64,000 nt of DNA from the NCBI RefSeq assembly GCF_943846705.1, contig NZ_OX044366.1, forward strand, positions 2,852,001-2,916,000, written 5' to 3'. The notes beneath the pieces were generated by a model that searched no databases, was not told where the DNA came from, and worked only from the letters and a program-made list of their open reading frames with translations. Positions within the stretch are counted from its first letter, which is position 1, and every line of letters starts with the position of its first letter. Below are positions 26,561 through 37,157 of this stretch, piece after piece. Position numbers and translations under genes: made by a program. The DNA comes from an uncultured Pseudomonas sp. GTDB lineage: Bacteria > Pseudomonadota > Gammaproteobacteria > Pseudomonadales > Pseudomonadaceae.

Positions 26561-26585
26561 AGGCGAAACCCGACGGGTTTCGCCT
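26561..26585 (+). terminator. Terminator or attenuator between bamC and purC
   Basis: Stem AGGCGAAACCC (26561-26571) with GGGTTTCGCCT (26575-26585), then GTTTTGTTT. It sits 30 nt before the purC start, so it may partly separate purC from bamC. Confidence 0.7.
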
Positions 26586-26615
26586 GTTTTGTTTACCAAA
26601 GGCGGAAATTTCGAC

Positions 26616-27485
26616 ATGAGTACAGCCACTACTTTAAGCCTGAAAAAAATCTATTCGGGCAAAGTCCGCGACCTCTACGAGATCGACGACAAGCGTATGT
26701 TGATGGTCGCCACTGACCGCCTCTCTGCGTTCGACGTGATCCTTGCTGAACCAATTCCGGAGAAGGGCAAGATTCTTACGTCTATCTCCAACTTCTGGTT
26801 CGACAAACTGGCGCACTTGGTGCCCAATCACTTCACCGGTGACAAGGTCGAAGATGTGGTGCTGGCTGCTGAATTACCGCTGGTCGAAGGTCGTGCTGTG
26901 GTTGCAAAGCGTCTTCAGCCTGTGGCGGTCGAGGCGATTGTGCGTGGCTATATCGTTGGCTCCGGCTGGAAGGAATACCAGAAGAGCGGCACCGTTTGCG
27001 GTATTCAGTTGCCAGCCGGCCTCAAAGAAGCTGCCAAGCTGCCGCAGCCAATTTTCACCCCCTCGACCAAGGCCGCCGTGGGCGATCACGACGAGAACAT
27101 CTCCTTCGCCCAGTGCGAAGCGATCATTGGTGCTGAACTGGCTGCCAAAGTGCGTGACACCTCGATTGCGCTGTACAGCGCAGCGGTTGAATACGCCGCT
27201 ACACGCGGCATCATCATTGCCGACACCAAGTTCGAGTTTGGTTTGGATGAGGAGGGCACGCTGACACTGATGGACGAAGCTCTGACCCCGGACTCCAGCC
27301 GCTTCTGGCCGGCTGACAGCTATGAAGAAGGCAAGAATCCGCCAAGCTTCGATAAGCAGTATGTGCGTGACTGGCTAGAGTCCACTGGCTGGAATAAAGA
27401 GCCGCCAGCCCCTGCCGTGCCTGCAGATGTTGCTCAGAAGACTGCAGATAAATACCGCGAAGCCCTGACGCGACTGACTGTATAA
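26616..27485 (+). CDS. purC: SAICAR synthase PurC, long form
   Basis: A 289-residue phosphoribosylaminoimidazole-succinocarboxamide synthase, purine pathway step 7. Visible motifs: IYSGKVRDLYE (ATP loop), VATDRLSAFD, GYIVGSGWKEY, PIFTPSTKA and DTKFEFG. The sequence is the long form known from yeast Ade1 and some proteobacteria. The Pseudomonas PurC I know from this locus is ~236 residues and begins MEKREELYRGKAKSVY. The gene thus looks like a different PurC lineage at the standard purC place. Start ATG 26616; the frame starts at 26589. Confidence 0.93.
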   Translation: MSTATTLSLKKIYSGKVRDLYEIDDKRMLMVATDRLSAFDVILAEPIPEKGKILTSISNFWFDKLAHLVPNHFTGDKVEDVVLAAELPLVEGRAVVAKRLQPVAVEAIVRGYIVGSGWKEYQKSGTVCGIQLPAGLKEAAKLPQPIFTPSTKAAVGDHDENISFAQCEAIIGAELAAKVRDTSIALYSAAVEYAATRGIIIADTKFEFGLDEEGTLTLMDEALTPDSSRFWPADSYEEGKNPPSFDKQYVRDWLESTGWNKEPPAPAVPADVAQKTADKYREALTRLTV

Positions 27486-27914
27486 ATCGCTTTGTACGTT
27501 TGAAGATTTGGGTGTCGACAACAAGGTGGCCAATGCCCTGCGCATGAGTAGGGCAGTTGTTCTAACCCAAATAGCGTATTCGAGATCGTTTAGTTGAGCT
27601 GCTCAAGGCTATCAGCCTGGTAGCAGGGGCTAGCCGCAGTGTGAATTATGGTAGGCGGCGTTCCCCTTCAGGTCGGCTTGGAGTGCGGCTTTGAGCTAAG
27701 CATTGCGGCCTGAACTGACTTGGACAGATCCACTGGTATCGTAAACGGATACTGCCTTTCCGGTAGGCGAGAAAAAGCCCCGTAACTCATTGAGTACGGG
27801 GCTTTTTTGTATGGCGGGACGATAGGGGTTGAACGCTACTGTGTCCGCAGCTGTTTTACTCTGATAGTTGAGCAGGCCAGAAAGTGAATATGAAGCTGCA
27901 CGCAGCAAATCTAA
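27486..27914. other. 429-bp intergenic region with one terminator
   Basis: Between purC and the first RidA gene I see no gene, only a strong inverted repeat at about 27773-27808 (AAAAAGCCCCGTA pairing with TACGGGGCTTTTTT) that can terminate either direction. The rest shows no recognisable RNA or repeat. It marks the border between conserved core and the phosphonate island. Confidence 0.55.
27773..27808. terminator. Bidirectional terminator at the core/island border
   Basis: Stem with core AAGCCCCGTA/TACGGGGCTT, A-run before and T6 after, between rightward purC and leftward RidA. Confidence 0.85.
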
Positions 27915-28268
27915 TTACTTAGTAATGGCTGCGATCACCGAGATCTCTACGAGCAACTCCGGACTGGCCATCTTGGCCTCGACACAGGCACGCGCAGGGG
28001 CGAAGCCTGACGGAACCCAGCTGTCCCAAACGCTGTTCATCTCGGCAAACAGGCTCATATCCTTCAGGTAGATGGTGGCTGACAGCAACTGCTCACGATT
28101 GCTGCCAACCGACTCCAGCAGCGCATCGACCTTAGCCAGCATGGTGCGGGTTTGCTCCTGAATGCCGGCGCTACGATCTTCTGCGACCTGGCCACAGAGA
28201 TAGGCGGTCTGGTTATGTACGACGACTCGGCTCATCCGCGCGGCTGTTTCATATCGTTTAATGCTCAT
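27915..28268 (-). CDS. RidA-family protein 1
   Basis: A 117-residue YjgF/YER057c/UK114 (RidA) protein. Such proteins hydrolyse reactive enamines/imines released by PLP enzymes or flavin amine oxidases. The catalytic-type Arg lies in APARACVEA. It is a paralogue of the protein at 30001-30348 (SIKRYETAARMSRVVVHNQTAYLCGQVAED against NIERFETSARRSDMVLHDNTLYIGGQVAAN). It lies 3' of the FAD oxidoreductase gene with a 294-bp gap and has its own AAGGAA site, so it may have its own promoter. Confidence 0.88.
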   Translation of the reverse strand: MSIKRYETAARMSRVVVHNQTAYLCGQVAEDRSAGIQEQTRTMLAKVDALLESVGSNREQLLSATIYLKDMSLFAEMNSVWDSWVPSGFAPARACVEAKMASPELLVEISVIAAITK

Positions 28269-28562
28269 GAGATTCCTTTGCTAAATCAGCGTGATGTGAA
28301 AAGTTATTGTTTCTCAGTGCCCTCAACTGGCGAAGACAGTTCCCCCAGAGCCGATTTTCGCCTGTTGTAGCTGGCAGAGTTAGACCAAAAGCAGGAAATC
28401 GCACAAAGCAGATATTCATCCTGATGATCGTCAGATTTCGATGACATTACACGCCAGTGATGAGCGCGGTTCAGCTAACTCTAAACGAACCATGGCTATG
28501 CCGCTGAGTTGGAGGTTAAGTGGTGGAGGCGAATATGAACGACTCGTCTGCAACCGAGGCTG

Positions 28563-29954
28563 CTAAGCCTTATCCGCTTTGCCGGCCGCGGCGGCAAATT
28601 TCGCTAGGCTGATGTCCAGAAAACGTGGCCGCCTGCCGTGGTCTTCGGCCTGTTCCTTGCGTCGAACAGCGTTACGCACCATCAGCGAGCCAAGGTAGCG
28701 AACCGGTTCCGGGGGGAAATAGCCGAGCGGGCCATTGAGCAGGGGCGAGCGCGTCCACTCGTTATCCAGGCCCAGCACCATCGAGGACAGAATCTGCCCG
28801 CCCATATGGCAGGGGCCGACGCCACTTCCCGAGTAGCCAAAGCCGTAGAAAATATTACTCGCCTGCTCCAGCCGACCAAAGAACGGCAAGCCGGTGACCG
28901 AACGATCCGAGGGGCCGTTCCAGGTTGACTCGATGCCGACGCCTTCGAAAGCCGGGAAGAAATCGATCAGGGTCTTGCGTAGCAGGCCCTCGTAGGGCGA
29001 CGGCTGGTCAAATACCGGCAGCATGCGCCCGCCATAGGCGAAGGTGTTGCCGCCTTTGCCGAGCATGATTCGGCCGTCTGGAGTGTTGTGGTAGTAGTGC
29101 ACGAAGATCCGTGAGTCGAGCACCGTCACGCCGCTGGTCAGGCCGATTTTCTTCAGTAGATCCGGACGTGGCTCGGTGATGATCATGTCGCTGGAAACGA
29201 TCGCCACACTGCGCTCGAACTGCGCTAAGGTGCTGGCCATCCAGGCGTTAATCGCCAGTACCACGCGACTCGCCTTGATCTGCCCATGGGCCGTGACCAC
29301 GGTGGCCGGCAATCCCTCGTTGAGCTTGGTCATGGGCGTGCCTTCATACAGGCGCACGCCTAGAGCCAGGGCAACTCGGCGCAGGCCGCGGACCAGCTTA
29401 CCGGGCTGCACACTGGCCGCCGCCGGCGAGAACCAACCCTCCAGGTGTTTATTAGATCCGGCCAAGCGCTGCACGTCGGCCAGTGGGCGCCTGCTGAACG
29501 AGTTGATGCCGTTGCGCTCTAGCGCAGCGATAACGCCGTCGGTGGCGCCGACCTGAGCGAGGTTGGTCGCGGTATAGAGCGTGCCGTCGAGGCGGTAGTC
29601 GGCATCCACCCCGTACTTCTGGCAGAAATCACCGATGGCGTAGATGCTCTGCTCCGAGGCTTTAACCAGGCGGATGGCTTCCTCTACCCCGAACAGACGC
29701 TCTAGGGTGAAGTACTTGGCCGACCAGGACAGCGCGCAACCGCCATTTCGGCCGCTGGCCCCGGCGCCGCAAATGTCGGCCTCGATAATCACCACGTCGA
29801 GCTCGGGGTTCTGCTCCTTGAGCATGATCGCCGTCCACAAGCCGGTATAGCCGCCGCCGACGATGCAGACATCAGCCTGGATGTCCTGCCGTAGAGGTGC
29901 ACAAGGTGCAGAGGTATCTTGTTGCAAGGCTTGGTCGAGCCAGTAAGGTCTCAT
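28563..29954 (-). CDS. FAD-dependent amine/aminophosphonate oxidoreductase
   Basis: A 463-residue DAO-superfamily flavoenzyme. The FAD-binding DVCIVGGGYTGLWTAIMLKE (GGGYTG at ~33-38) is followed by the family motif GASGRNGGCALSW. The C-terminal FGYSGSGVGPCHMGGQILSSM closes the FAD site. It is related to PuuB and sarcosine oxidases and fits the group of FAD oxidoreductases that recur beside AEP genes (TIGRFAM 'putative aminophosphonate oxidoreductase'). Likely substrates are AEP or an N-alkylated AEP, giving phosphonoacetaldehyde by an imine; the flanking RidA genes fit an imine product. Substrate is inferred. Start ATG 29954 follows GGAAG. It ends with a non-conserved basic tail. Confidence 0.82.
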   Translation of the reverse strand: MRPYWLDQALQQDTSAPCAPLRQDIQADVCIVGGGYTGLWTAIMLKEQNPELDVVIIEADICGAGASGRNGGCALSWSAKYFTLERLFGVEEAIRLVKASEQSIYAIGDFCQKYGVDADYRLDGTLYTATNLAQVGATDGVIAALERNGINSFSRRPLADVQRLAGSNKHLEGWFSPAAASVQPGKLVRGLRRVALALGVRLYEGTPMTKLNEGLPATVVTAHGQIKASRVVLAINAWMASTLAQFERSVAIVSSDMIITEPRPDLLKKIGLTSGVTVLDSRIFVHYYHNTPDGRIMLGKGGNTFAYGGRMLPVFDQPSPYEGLLRKTLIDFFPAFEGVGIESTWNGPSDRSVTGLPFFGRLEQASNIFYGFGYSGSGVGPCHMGGQILSSMVLGLDNEWTRSPLLNGPLGYFPPEPVRYLGSLMVRNAVRRKEQAEDHGRRPRFLDISLAKFAAAAGKADKA

Positions 29955-30000
29955 CGCGAGGCTTCCGAATGGTTAGGTTGCAAGCGTGCCGTGAGCTTGA

Positions 30001-30348
30001 TCAGCGCCCGGCTACCACGATCATTTCCACTCGCCAGTCCGGGTTGATCAGTTCGGCCAGAGTGCAGGCGCGCGTCGGCGCATGGCCTTCTGGAAAGAAG
30101 TCGTCCCAGGCCCGGTTGAGTCCTGCATAGTCAGCCCTGTCAGCCAACAGGATGCGTACCGAGAGCACCCGGCTGAGGTTGCTGCCGACACTGAGCAGCA
30201 TCGCCTCGAGATTGCCGAGGATCTCGCGGGTCTGAGCCTCAATGTCGCCTTGGGTGTTTGCGGCAACCTGGCCCCCGATGTACAGGGTGTTGTCGTGCAG
30301 CACCATATCGGAGCGGCGCGCAGAGGTTTCAAAGCGTTCGATATTCAT
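30001..30348 (-). CDS. RidA-family protein 2
   Basis: A 115-residue RidA-like protein, first gene of the leftward unit that continues into the FAD oxidoreductase (46-bp gap). The conserved Arg is in APTRACTLAEL. An imine deaminase beside an amine-oxidising flavoenzyme is a logical pair. Start ATG 30348 follows GGAAG. About 80 nt upstream lies box A (30429-30466), nearly identical to the element upstream of phnW. Confidence 0.88.
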   Translation of the reverse strand: MNIERFETSARRSDMVLHDNTLYIGGQVAANTQGDIEAQTREILGNLEAMLLSVGSNLSRVLSVRILLADRADYAGLNRAWDDFFPEGHAPTRACTLAELINPDWRVEMIVVAGR

Positions 30349-30733
30349 GATGTCTTCCAGTGCTGTCGGGTGGCTGGCGAAGCGTGAGGCGTGCAGTTAT
30401 GGAAGCAATTTGCAGCGAATAAGAAAAATCGATTTATCGTATTTCATAAATAAGCTGAGATTGTTAGTTGCGGCCTGACAGGTTGCCGAGCAGAGGTATC
30501 TCGGGAGGGATGGACACGGCTCATGGGTTTTCGCCGATGCCTCGGGGCACAACCGCCGAGGGTTATGGCGAGCGCAAGCGCCCCTAGCAGCCCTCGAGCA
30601 TGCACCCGCTTGGTCTCTGAGCCTGGAGCACCTGCCCGACAACACCCCGGGCGACTCCACGGCTGATTACATGAGAAACAAAAAGACCCCGCGCGCAAGT
30701 TGCCGGGCAGGGGCTGGTTGGCACTAACGCCGG
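30349..30733. other. 385-bp intergenic region upstream of the RidA/FAD unit
   Basis: It holds the leader and box A regulatory element (30429-30466) for the leftward RidA gene, and the 3' region of the acs pseudogene. An imperfect GC-rich stem near 30686-30716 read leftward is followed by a TTTTT tract, a candidate acs terminator. I see no gene. Confidence 0.5.
30429..30466 (-). promoter_or_regulatory. Box A, putative AEP-regulon operator/promoter
   Basis: This 38-bp AT-rich element (starts TCGATTTAT, contains GTATTTC and AAATAAGCT, ends TTA) matches box B at 38406-38443 in 33 of 38 positions. It ends 80 nt before the RidA 2 start, almost the spacing of box B to phnW. The likely binder is the LysR regulator encoded at 38455. 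A -10-like TACGAT read leftward lies inside. Confidence 0.7.
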
Positions 30734-32699
<1,966 letters not shown>

Positions 32700-33046
32700 C
32701 TTTAAATACCTAGCTGGAGTAATTGTTTTTGTATGCGCTGGCTCAAGCTGCCTTAGCGCGCAGGCAACCTGGCATTGTCAGAACCACCCCGTGCAAACCG
32801 TCGATAGCGGTGTTTGCAACGGCCAGTACGCAACAGCGAGGCCACGCCTGCAGCGGCTGAGAAGGTGATCTTGCTGAGTGGATGGCGGATGAGGTCCGCG
32901 AGGCAAAAGCGCGGACCTCATCCGCCCCCAGCCAATACCGCGACCTGACATCCCCGCGCGCCGCTTCGAGAGCGGCGCGGTTGCATGGTTAGCGGCAATC
33001 CAGAGAAGCGCTGGCCCCGACGACGGATTGCCGTCGGGGCCAGCGC
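32700..33046. other. 347-bp intergenic region with three strong hairpins
   Basis: Between exaC and acs there is no gene but three perfect stems: 17 bp (32884-32900 with 32910-32926), 9 bp (32957-32965 with 32971-32979) and 17 bp (33006-33022 with 33032-33048, overlapping the exaC stop). Close to acs (32723-32730) the leader read leftward contains AAAAACAA, a Crc/Hfq-like motif. Confidence 0.7.
32884..32926. repeat. 17-bp perfect inverted repeat
   Basis: GGCGGATGAGGTCCGCG (32884-32900), a 9-nt loop AGGCAAAAG and the exact reverse complement (32910-32926). There is no T-tract on either side, so it is not a standard terminator. Confidence 0.9.
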
Positions 33047-33048
33047 TT
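33006..33048 (-). terminator. 17-bp hairpin overlapping the exaC stop codon
   Basis: AAGCGCTGGCCCCGACG (33006-33022) pairs exactly with 33032-33048 across a 9-nt loop. It covers the end of the exaC reading frame. It lacks a U-tract, so it may act as an mRNA-stabilising or processing hairpin rather than an intrinsic terminator. Confidence 0.55.
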
Positions 33049-34567
33049 AGAAGAAGCCCAGGGGGTTGATGTCGTAGCTGACCAGCAAGTTTTTGGTTTG
33101 CTGATAGTGGTCGAGCATCATCTTGTGGGTCTCGCGACCGACGCCGGACTTCTTGTAGCCACCGAACGCGGCGTGCGCCGGGTACAGGTGGTAGCAGTTG
33201 GTCCACACCCGGCCCGCCTTGATCGCCCGGCCCATGCGGTAGGCGCGGTTGATGTCGCGGGTCCACAGGCCGGCGCCAAGGCCGAACTCGGTGTCGTTGG
33301 CGATGGCGAGGGCTTCGGCTTCGTCCTTGAAGGTGGTCACGCTCACCACTGGGCCGAAGATTTCCTCTTGGAACACGCGCATCTTATTGGTGCCCTTGAG
33401 CAGGGTCGGCTGGATGTAATAGCCGCTGGCCAGGTCGCCCTCCAAACGTTCCGCCGCGCCACCGGTGAGCAACTCGGCGCCTTCCTGTTGGGCGATTTCT
33501 AGGTAGCTCAAGATTTTGTCGAACTGCTGCTCGGAAGCCTGGGCGCCGACCATGGTTTCGGTGTCCAGTGGGTCGCCACGCTTGATCTGCTTGATCTTCT
33601 TCATCACCTCGGCCATGAACGCCGGGTAGATGGACTCCTGCACCAGCGCCCGCGACGGACAGGTGCACACTTCGCCTTGGTTGAAGAAGGCCAGCACCAG
33701 GCCTTCGGCGGCCTTCTCGATGAACTGAGGCTCGGCGCTCATGATGTCTTCGAAGAAGATGTTCGGCGACTTGCCGCCCAGCTCAACGGTGCTCGGGATG
33801 ATGTTTTCGGCCGCGCATTTCAAGATGTGCGAGCCCACCGGGGTGGAACCGGTGAACGCGATTTTGGCGATGCGTTTGCTGGTGGCCAGGGCTTCGCCGG
33901 CTTCACGGCCATAACCCTGGACGATATTCAGAACGCCCGGTGGCAGCAGGTCGCCGACCAGTTCGGCGAACAGGGTGATCGACAGCGGCGTCTGCTCGGC
34001 TGGTTTGAGGATCACGCAGTTACCCGCTGCCAGGGCCGGAGCGAGTTTCCAGGCGGCCATCAGCAGCGGAAAGTTCCACGGGATGATCTGCCCAACCACA
34101 CCCAGCGGCTCATGGAAGTGATAGGCGGCGGTGTGTTCGTTGATTTCGGCGGCGCTACCTTCCTGTGCGCGGATGCAGCCGGCGTAATAACGGAAGTGGT
34201 CGACGGCCAGCGGCACGTCGGCGTTGAGCGTCTCCCGTACGGCTTTGCCGTTGTCCCAAGTTTCAGCGACGGCCATCAGCTCGAGGTTGGCCTCAAGGCG
34301 ATCGGCAATTTTCAGCAGAGCCCGCGAGCGATCTTGTACCGAGGTCTTGCCCCAGGCATCGGCGGCGGCATGGGCGGCATCCAGAGCGCGTTCGATATCT
34401 TCCGCGGAGGAACGGGGGAATTCGCCGATTACCGAGGCATCCACCGGGCTGGTGTTGGTGAAGTACAGGCCATTGACTGGGGCGACAAACTCGCCACCGA
34501 TGAAGTTACCGTAGCGCGGCTTTAGGTTGATAAGTGCGCCTGGAGTACCGGGTTTGGCGTAAATCAT
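33047..34567 (-). CDS. exaC: ExaC-type NAD-dependent acetaldehyde dehydrogenase
   Basis: A 506-residue aldehyde dehydrogenase nearly identical in sequence layout to P. aeruginosa ExaC (start MIYAKPGTPG, end YDINPLGFF). The catalytic Cys lies in FFNQGEVCTCPSR and the general-base Glu in STVELGGKSPN; PWNFPLLMAAWKLAPALA is the NAD-binding region. In ethanol metabolism ExaC oxidises acetaldehyde to acetate. Here it lies directly after phnX, which releases acetaldehyde, so it should serve phosphonate catabolism. ATG 34567 (AGAGG upstream) is the proper start; the open frame reaches 34645. No exaA or exaB is nearby. Confidence 0.94.
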   Translation of the reverse strand: MIYAKPGTPGALINLKPRYGNFIGGEFVAPVNGLYFTNTSPVDASVIGEFPRSSAEDIERALDAAHAAADAWGKTSVQDRSRALLKIADRLEANLELMAVAETWDNGKAVRETLNADVPLAVDHFRYYAGCIRAQEGSAAEINEHTAAYHFHEPLGVVGQIIPWNFPLLMAAWKLAPALAAGNCVILKPAEQTPLSITLFAELVGDLLPPGVLNIVQGYGREAGEALATSKRIAKIAFTGSTPVGSHILKCAAENIIPSTVELGGKSPNIFFEDIMSAEPQFIEKAAEGLVLAFFNQGEVCTCPSRALVQESIYPAFMAEVMKKIKQIKRGDPLDTETMVGAQASEQQFDKILSYLEIAQQEGAELLTGGAAERLEGDLASGYYIQPTLLKGTNKMRVFQEEIFGPVVSVTTFKDEAEALAIANDTEFGLGAGLWTRDINRAYRMGRAIKAGRVWTNCYHLYPAHAAFGGYKKSGVGRETHKMMLDHYQQTKNLLVSYDINPLGFF

Positions 34568-34692
34568 GTGGACGACCTCTCGTATTGATCGGGAGCGCTG
34601 GCCGGCCATTGTGTTGGACGCGACCGTGCTGGAGCAGATGTGCAAAACAGGTGGCGGGAGGGGCCTCTGCGGCGCTCCCGCGTGAGCTTAGG

Positions 34693-35520
34693 TTAGGCGC
34701 TCTGCGGGGTTTCACCGCGCTTGAGGCGAGCATTGATGTCTTCAATCACTGCCGGTAGCTCATTGATGGTGTCGATCAGGTAATGCGGACGTGAGGCCTC
34801 GAACATCTGGCCGATGCGTGCGCGCTCCTGTGCCAGTTTTTCTTCCGGCAAGGCGCGGAACTGCTCGTAGGTCAGGCCAAGGGCGTTGCCGGAGCAGGTC
34901 AGGGCTACCGTCCACATGCCAGCGCTGCGGCCTTCAAGAATGCCCGGCCAGGTGTCGTCGACCTTGACGCAGGCGGCGACGTCGCTGATCCCAAGGGCGA
35001 TCACGTTAGCCAGGGCCTGCGCTGGGTGCGGACGGCCGTTGGGTACCTCATCGGTCGCGACAACGTGGTCGGCAACATAGCCATTACGTTCGGCCAACTG
35101 CACCACCTTCTCCATTACCACAGCCGGGTAGCCAGAGCAGGAGCCGACTTTCAGGCCTGTTTTGCGCAGTGCGGTGATGGTGTCCAGAGCGCCGGGAATC
35201 AGAGCTGAATGCACGGCGATCTTCTCGATCTGCAGCGGCATAAAGCGCTTGTAGAGGGCGGTGACATCTTCGTCGGTCGGCAGGCGGCCGCAGGAGGCAC
35301 GATAGCGTTCGGCAATCTGCGGTTCATTGCACAGGGTACGGATATGGTCCCATTTACCCATGCCCATCGGGCCGCGGGCTTCAGCCAGGCTGACCTCGAC
35401 GCCAAATTCGGCGAAGGCCTCAACGAAGATCTGGGTCGGCGCGAAGGAGCCGAAGTCGACGACCGTACCAGCCCAGTCGAGGATGATGGCTTGCAGTTGG
35501 TCGGGGGATTGATAGTTCAT
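34693..35520 (-). CDS. phnX: Phosphonoacetaldehyde hydrolase PhnX
   Basis: A 275-residue HAD-superfamily phosphonatase that cleaves the C-P bond of phosphonoacetaldehyde to acetaldehyde and phosphate. The nucleophile Asp15 lies in IILDWAGTVVDFG, the Schiff-base Lys56 in GPMGMGKWDHI, and the Mg-site acidic pair in KVDDTWPG. The substrate comes from PhnW and the product goes to ExaC. Start ATG 35520 follows GGAGT. The 48-bp gap to the MFS gene supports one transcript. Confidence 0.97.
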   Translation of the reverse strand: MNYQSPDQLQAIILDWAGTVVDFGSFAPTQIFVEAFAEFGVEVSLAEARGPMGMGKWDHIRTLCNEPQIAERYRASCGRLPTDEDVTALYKRFMPLQIEKIAVHSALIPGALDTITALRKTGLKVGSCSGYPAVVMEKVVQLAERNGYVADHVVATDEVPNGRPHPAQALANVIALGISDVAACVKVDDTWPGILEGRSAGMWTVALTCSGNALGLTYEQFRALPEEKLAQERARIGQMFEASRPHYLIDTINELPAVIEDINARLKRGETPQSA

Positions 35521-35568
35521 GTGAGTGACTCCAATTGATTGCCGAAAGAGGGCGAGTGGTTAGTGGGT

Positions 35569-36906
35569 TCAGGCCTTGACCGGTGCGTTGCTGATGTCAC
35601 GGCTGGGGATAAAGGATTCGCTGCTCGGCTGGGCATTTGGACGGCTGTTCCAGAACGGCAGCATGATCAGGATGGCGACCACAGCAGAGGCGGTGAAGCA
35701 GAGGAATACCGTCTCGGTGTCGAAGTAGCCGGGCAGCAGGCCGCCGAGTACTGCGCCGATCGAGCCACAACCGTTGACGAAGCCTGCTGCGGTGCCGGAG
35801 GTTTGCTTGCCGAAGTCGATGGCCGCGGCGCCGCTGATCATCGAGTCTGGTCCGTACAGGGTCAGGCCCATCATGAACAGCAAGCCAACCACTACCAGTA
35901 CGCTGCCGGTGTTCATGGCCGGTACGAAGAGCACCAGACTCACGGTCAGCGCCAGCAGGCTGATTACACAGGCAGGAAAACGGCGGGCGCCAAACACCTT
36001 GTCCGAGAGCAGGCCGATCAGGATCGGTCCGACCAGGCCGGCGACCTCAAAGGCGGTCGGCACCACGGCGGAGGCAATTTTGCCAATCTCCGGCATGCGC
36101 TCGTAAACCATCACCGGGCCCCACAGCAGGATGGCGTAACGCGCCGGCTTGAGCATGAAGTAAGCCAGGCCGAGCACCAGCACCGTGCGATTCTTGAGGA
36201 TGGTTTTCAGGCAGGCGAGAAAGCTGGGATGCGCCTGTGCAGTACCATCGCCCGACTCGGTCAGGGGTTCGACCGCTGGTAGGCCGACGTCCTGCGGCGT
36301 GTTGCGCTGGAAGATGAAGAACAGCACGGCGATTGCGGCCACCACTGCAGCCGTGGCAATAAAGGCCGCGCGCCAGTCGCCGTAGACCTCATAAGCCATC
36401 CAGCCAGCGAAGGGCGAAGCCACTAGACCACCGAAGGCATAGCAGGTGCACCACCAGCCAAGTACGCGACCGCGTTCCTGGGTGGAAAAGAAGCTGCCAA
36501 TGTTCTTGCACAGCCCGGACCAACCGGTGGACTGGGCGAGGCCTTGCACCACCATGCAGGTGGCGAAGATCGGCAGGGTGGCGAAGGTACCCATGATCGC
36601 AGCGGCGGCGGCCGAGATCAGCAGACCGCCGAGGACCACGATGCGCGGGCCGAAGCGGTCGGCGAGAATACCCCAGGTGAATTGACCGATGGCATAGGCA
36701 CCCAGGTACAGGGCATCCAGGTTGGCCATGACCGACTTTTCCATCATGAAGTCAGGGTCATCACCAATGCCCAGCTTGGCCACCGAGAAGGCCTTGCGGG
36801 TGAAGTAGAAGGCGGCGTAAGCCAGCCAGGTGATGGCAAATATCTGTAGACGCCAGCGCTTTAGGCTGCCGAGGTTGAAGGGGGAGGGGCTTGTCGAATG
36901 ATTCAT
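35569..36906 (-). CDS. OPA/MFS-family transporter
   Basis: A 445-residue inner-membrane carrier of the major facilitator superfamily, about 12 membrane segments, of the organophosphate:phosphate antiporter (OPA) type. WLAYAAFYFTRKAFSVAK and ADRFGPRIVVLGGLL are typical GlpT/UhpT-like segments. Its place between phnW and phnX makes AEP or a related phosphonate the likely substrate, perhaps exchanged for phosphate. That is inference. Start ATG 36906 follows AGAGGA. Confidence 0.87.
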   Translation of the reverse strand: MNHSTSPSPFNLGSLKRWRLQIFAITWLAYAAFYFTRKAFSVAKLGIGDDPDFMMEKSVMANLDALYLGAYAIGQFTWGILADRFGPRIVVLGGLLISAAAAAIMGTFATLPIFATCMVVQGLAQSTGWSGLCKNIGSFFSTQERGRVLGWWCTCYAFGGLVASPFAGWMAYEVYGDWRAAFIATAAVVAAIAVLFFIFQRNTPQDVGLPAVEPLTESGDGTAQAHPSFLACLKTILKNRTVLVLGLAYFMLKPARYAILLWGPVMVYERMPEIGKIASAVVPTAFEVAGLVGPILIGLLSDKVFGARRFPACVISLLALTVSLVLFVPAMNTGSVLVVVGLLFMMGLTLYGPDSMISGAAAIDFGKQTSGTAAGFVNGCGSIGAVLGGLLPGYFDTETVFLCFTASAVVAILIMLPFWNSRPNAQPSSESFIPSRDISNAPVKA

Positions 36907-37054
36907 GCTGCGGTCCTCTGAATTTAGTGTGCTTGCAGTTCAACGACTGCAATTTGTTGTTGTTAAAAGCACTTCTTTCGCCGTTCTCGCGAACGGGTAT
37001 ATCCAGATGTATCGGGACCAACGAATCAGAGTTTCTTTCCTACGCTGCTGCGTC

Positions 37055-37093
37055 GGATACTGACACCGCGCAACGACGTCGGTGTCAGTATCC
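37055..37093. repeat. 13-bp hairpin between phnW and the transporter gene
   Basis: GGATACTGACACC (37055-37067), a 13-nt loop and the exact reverse complement (37081-37093), inside the 251-bp gap between two leftward genes. No U-tract follows, so partial termination, RNA processing or stabilisation of the phnW message are the options. Confidence 0.85.
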
Positions 37094-37157
37094 TGGATCA
37101 AGCTCTGCGAGTCGGCTCCGTATTACAGGTACTCAAGGTGCATGACGGTCGCGTTTC

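Noticed and set aside
28535..28612. Short plus-strand frame (25 codons) with a good GGAGGC site at ATG 28535
   Set aside because: It runs antisense into the end of the FAD oxidoreductase, ends at once and shows no homology; the ribosome-like site is probably chance.
33677..34525. Plus-strand frame opposite exaC (282 codons)
   Set aside because: Shadow frame of exaC; no motif and no ribosome site.
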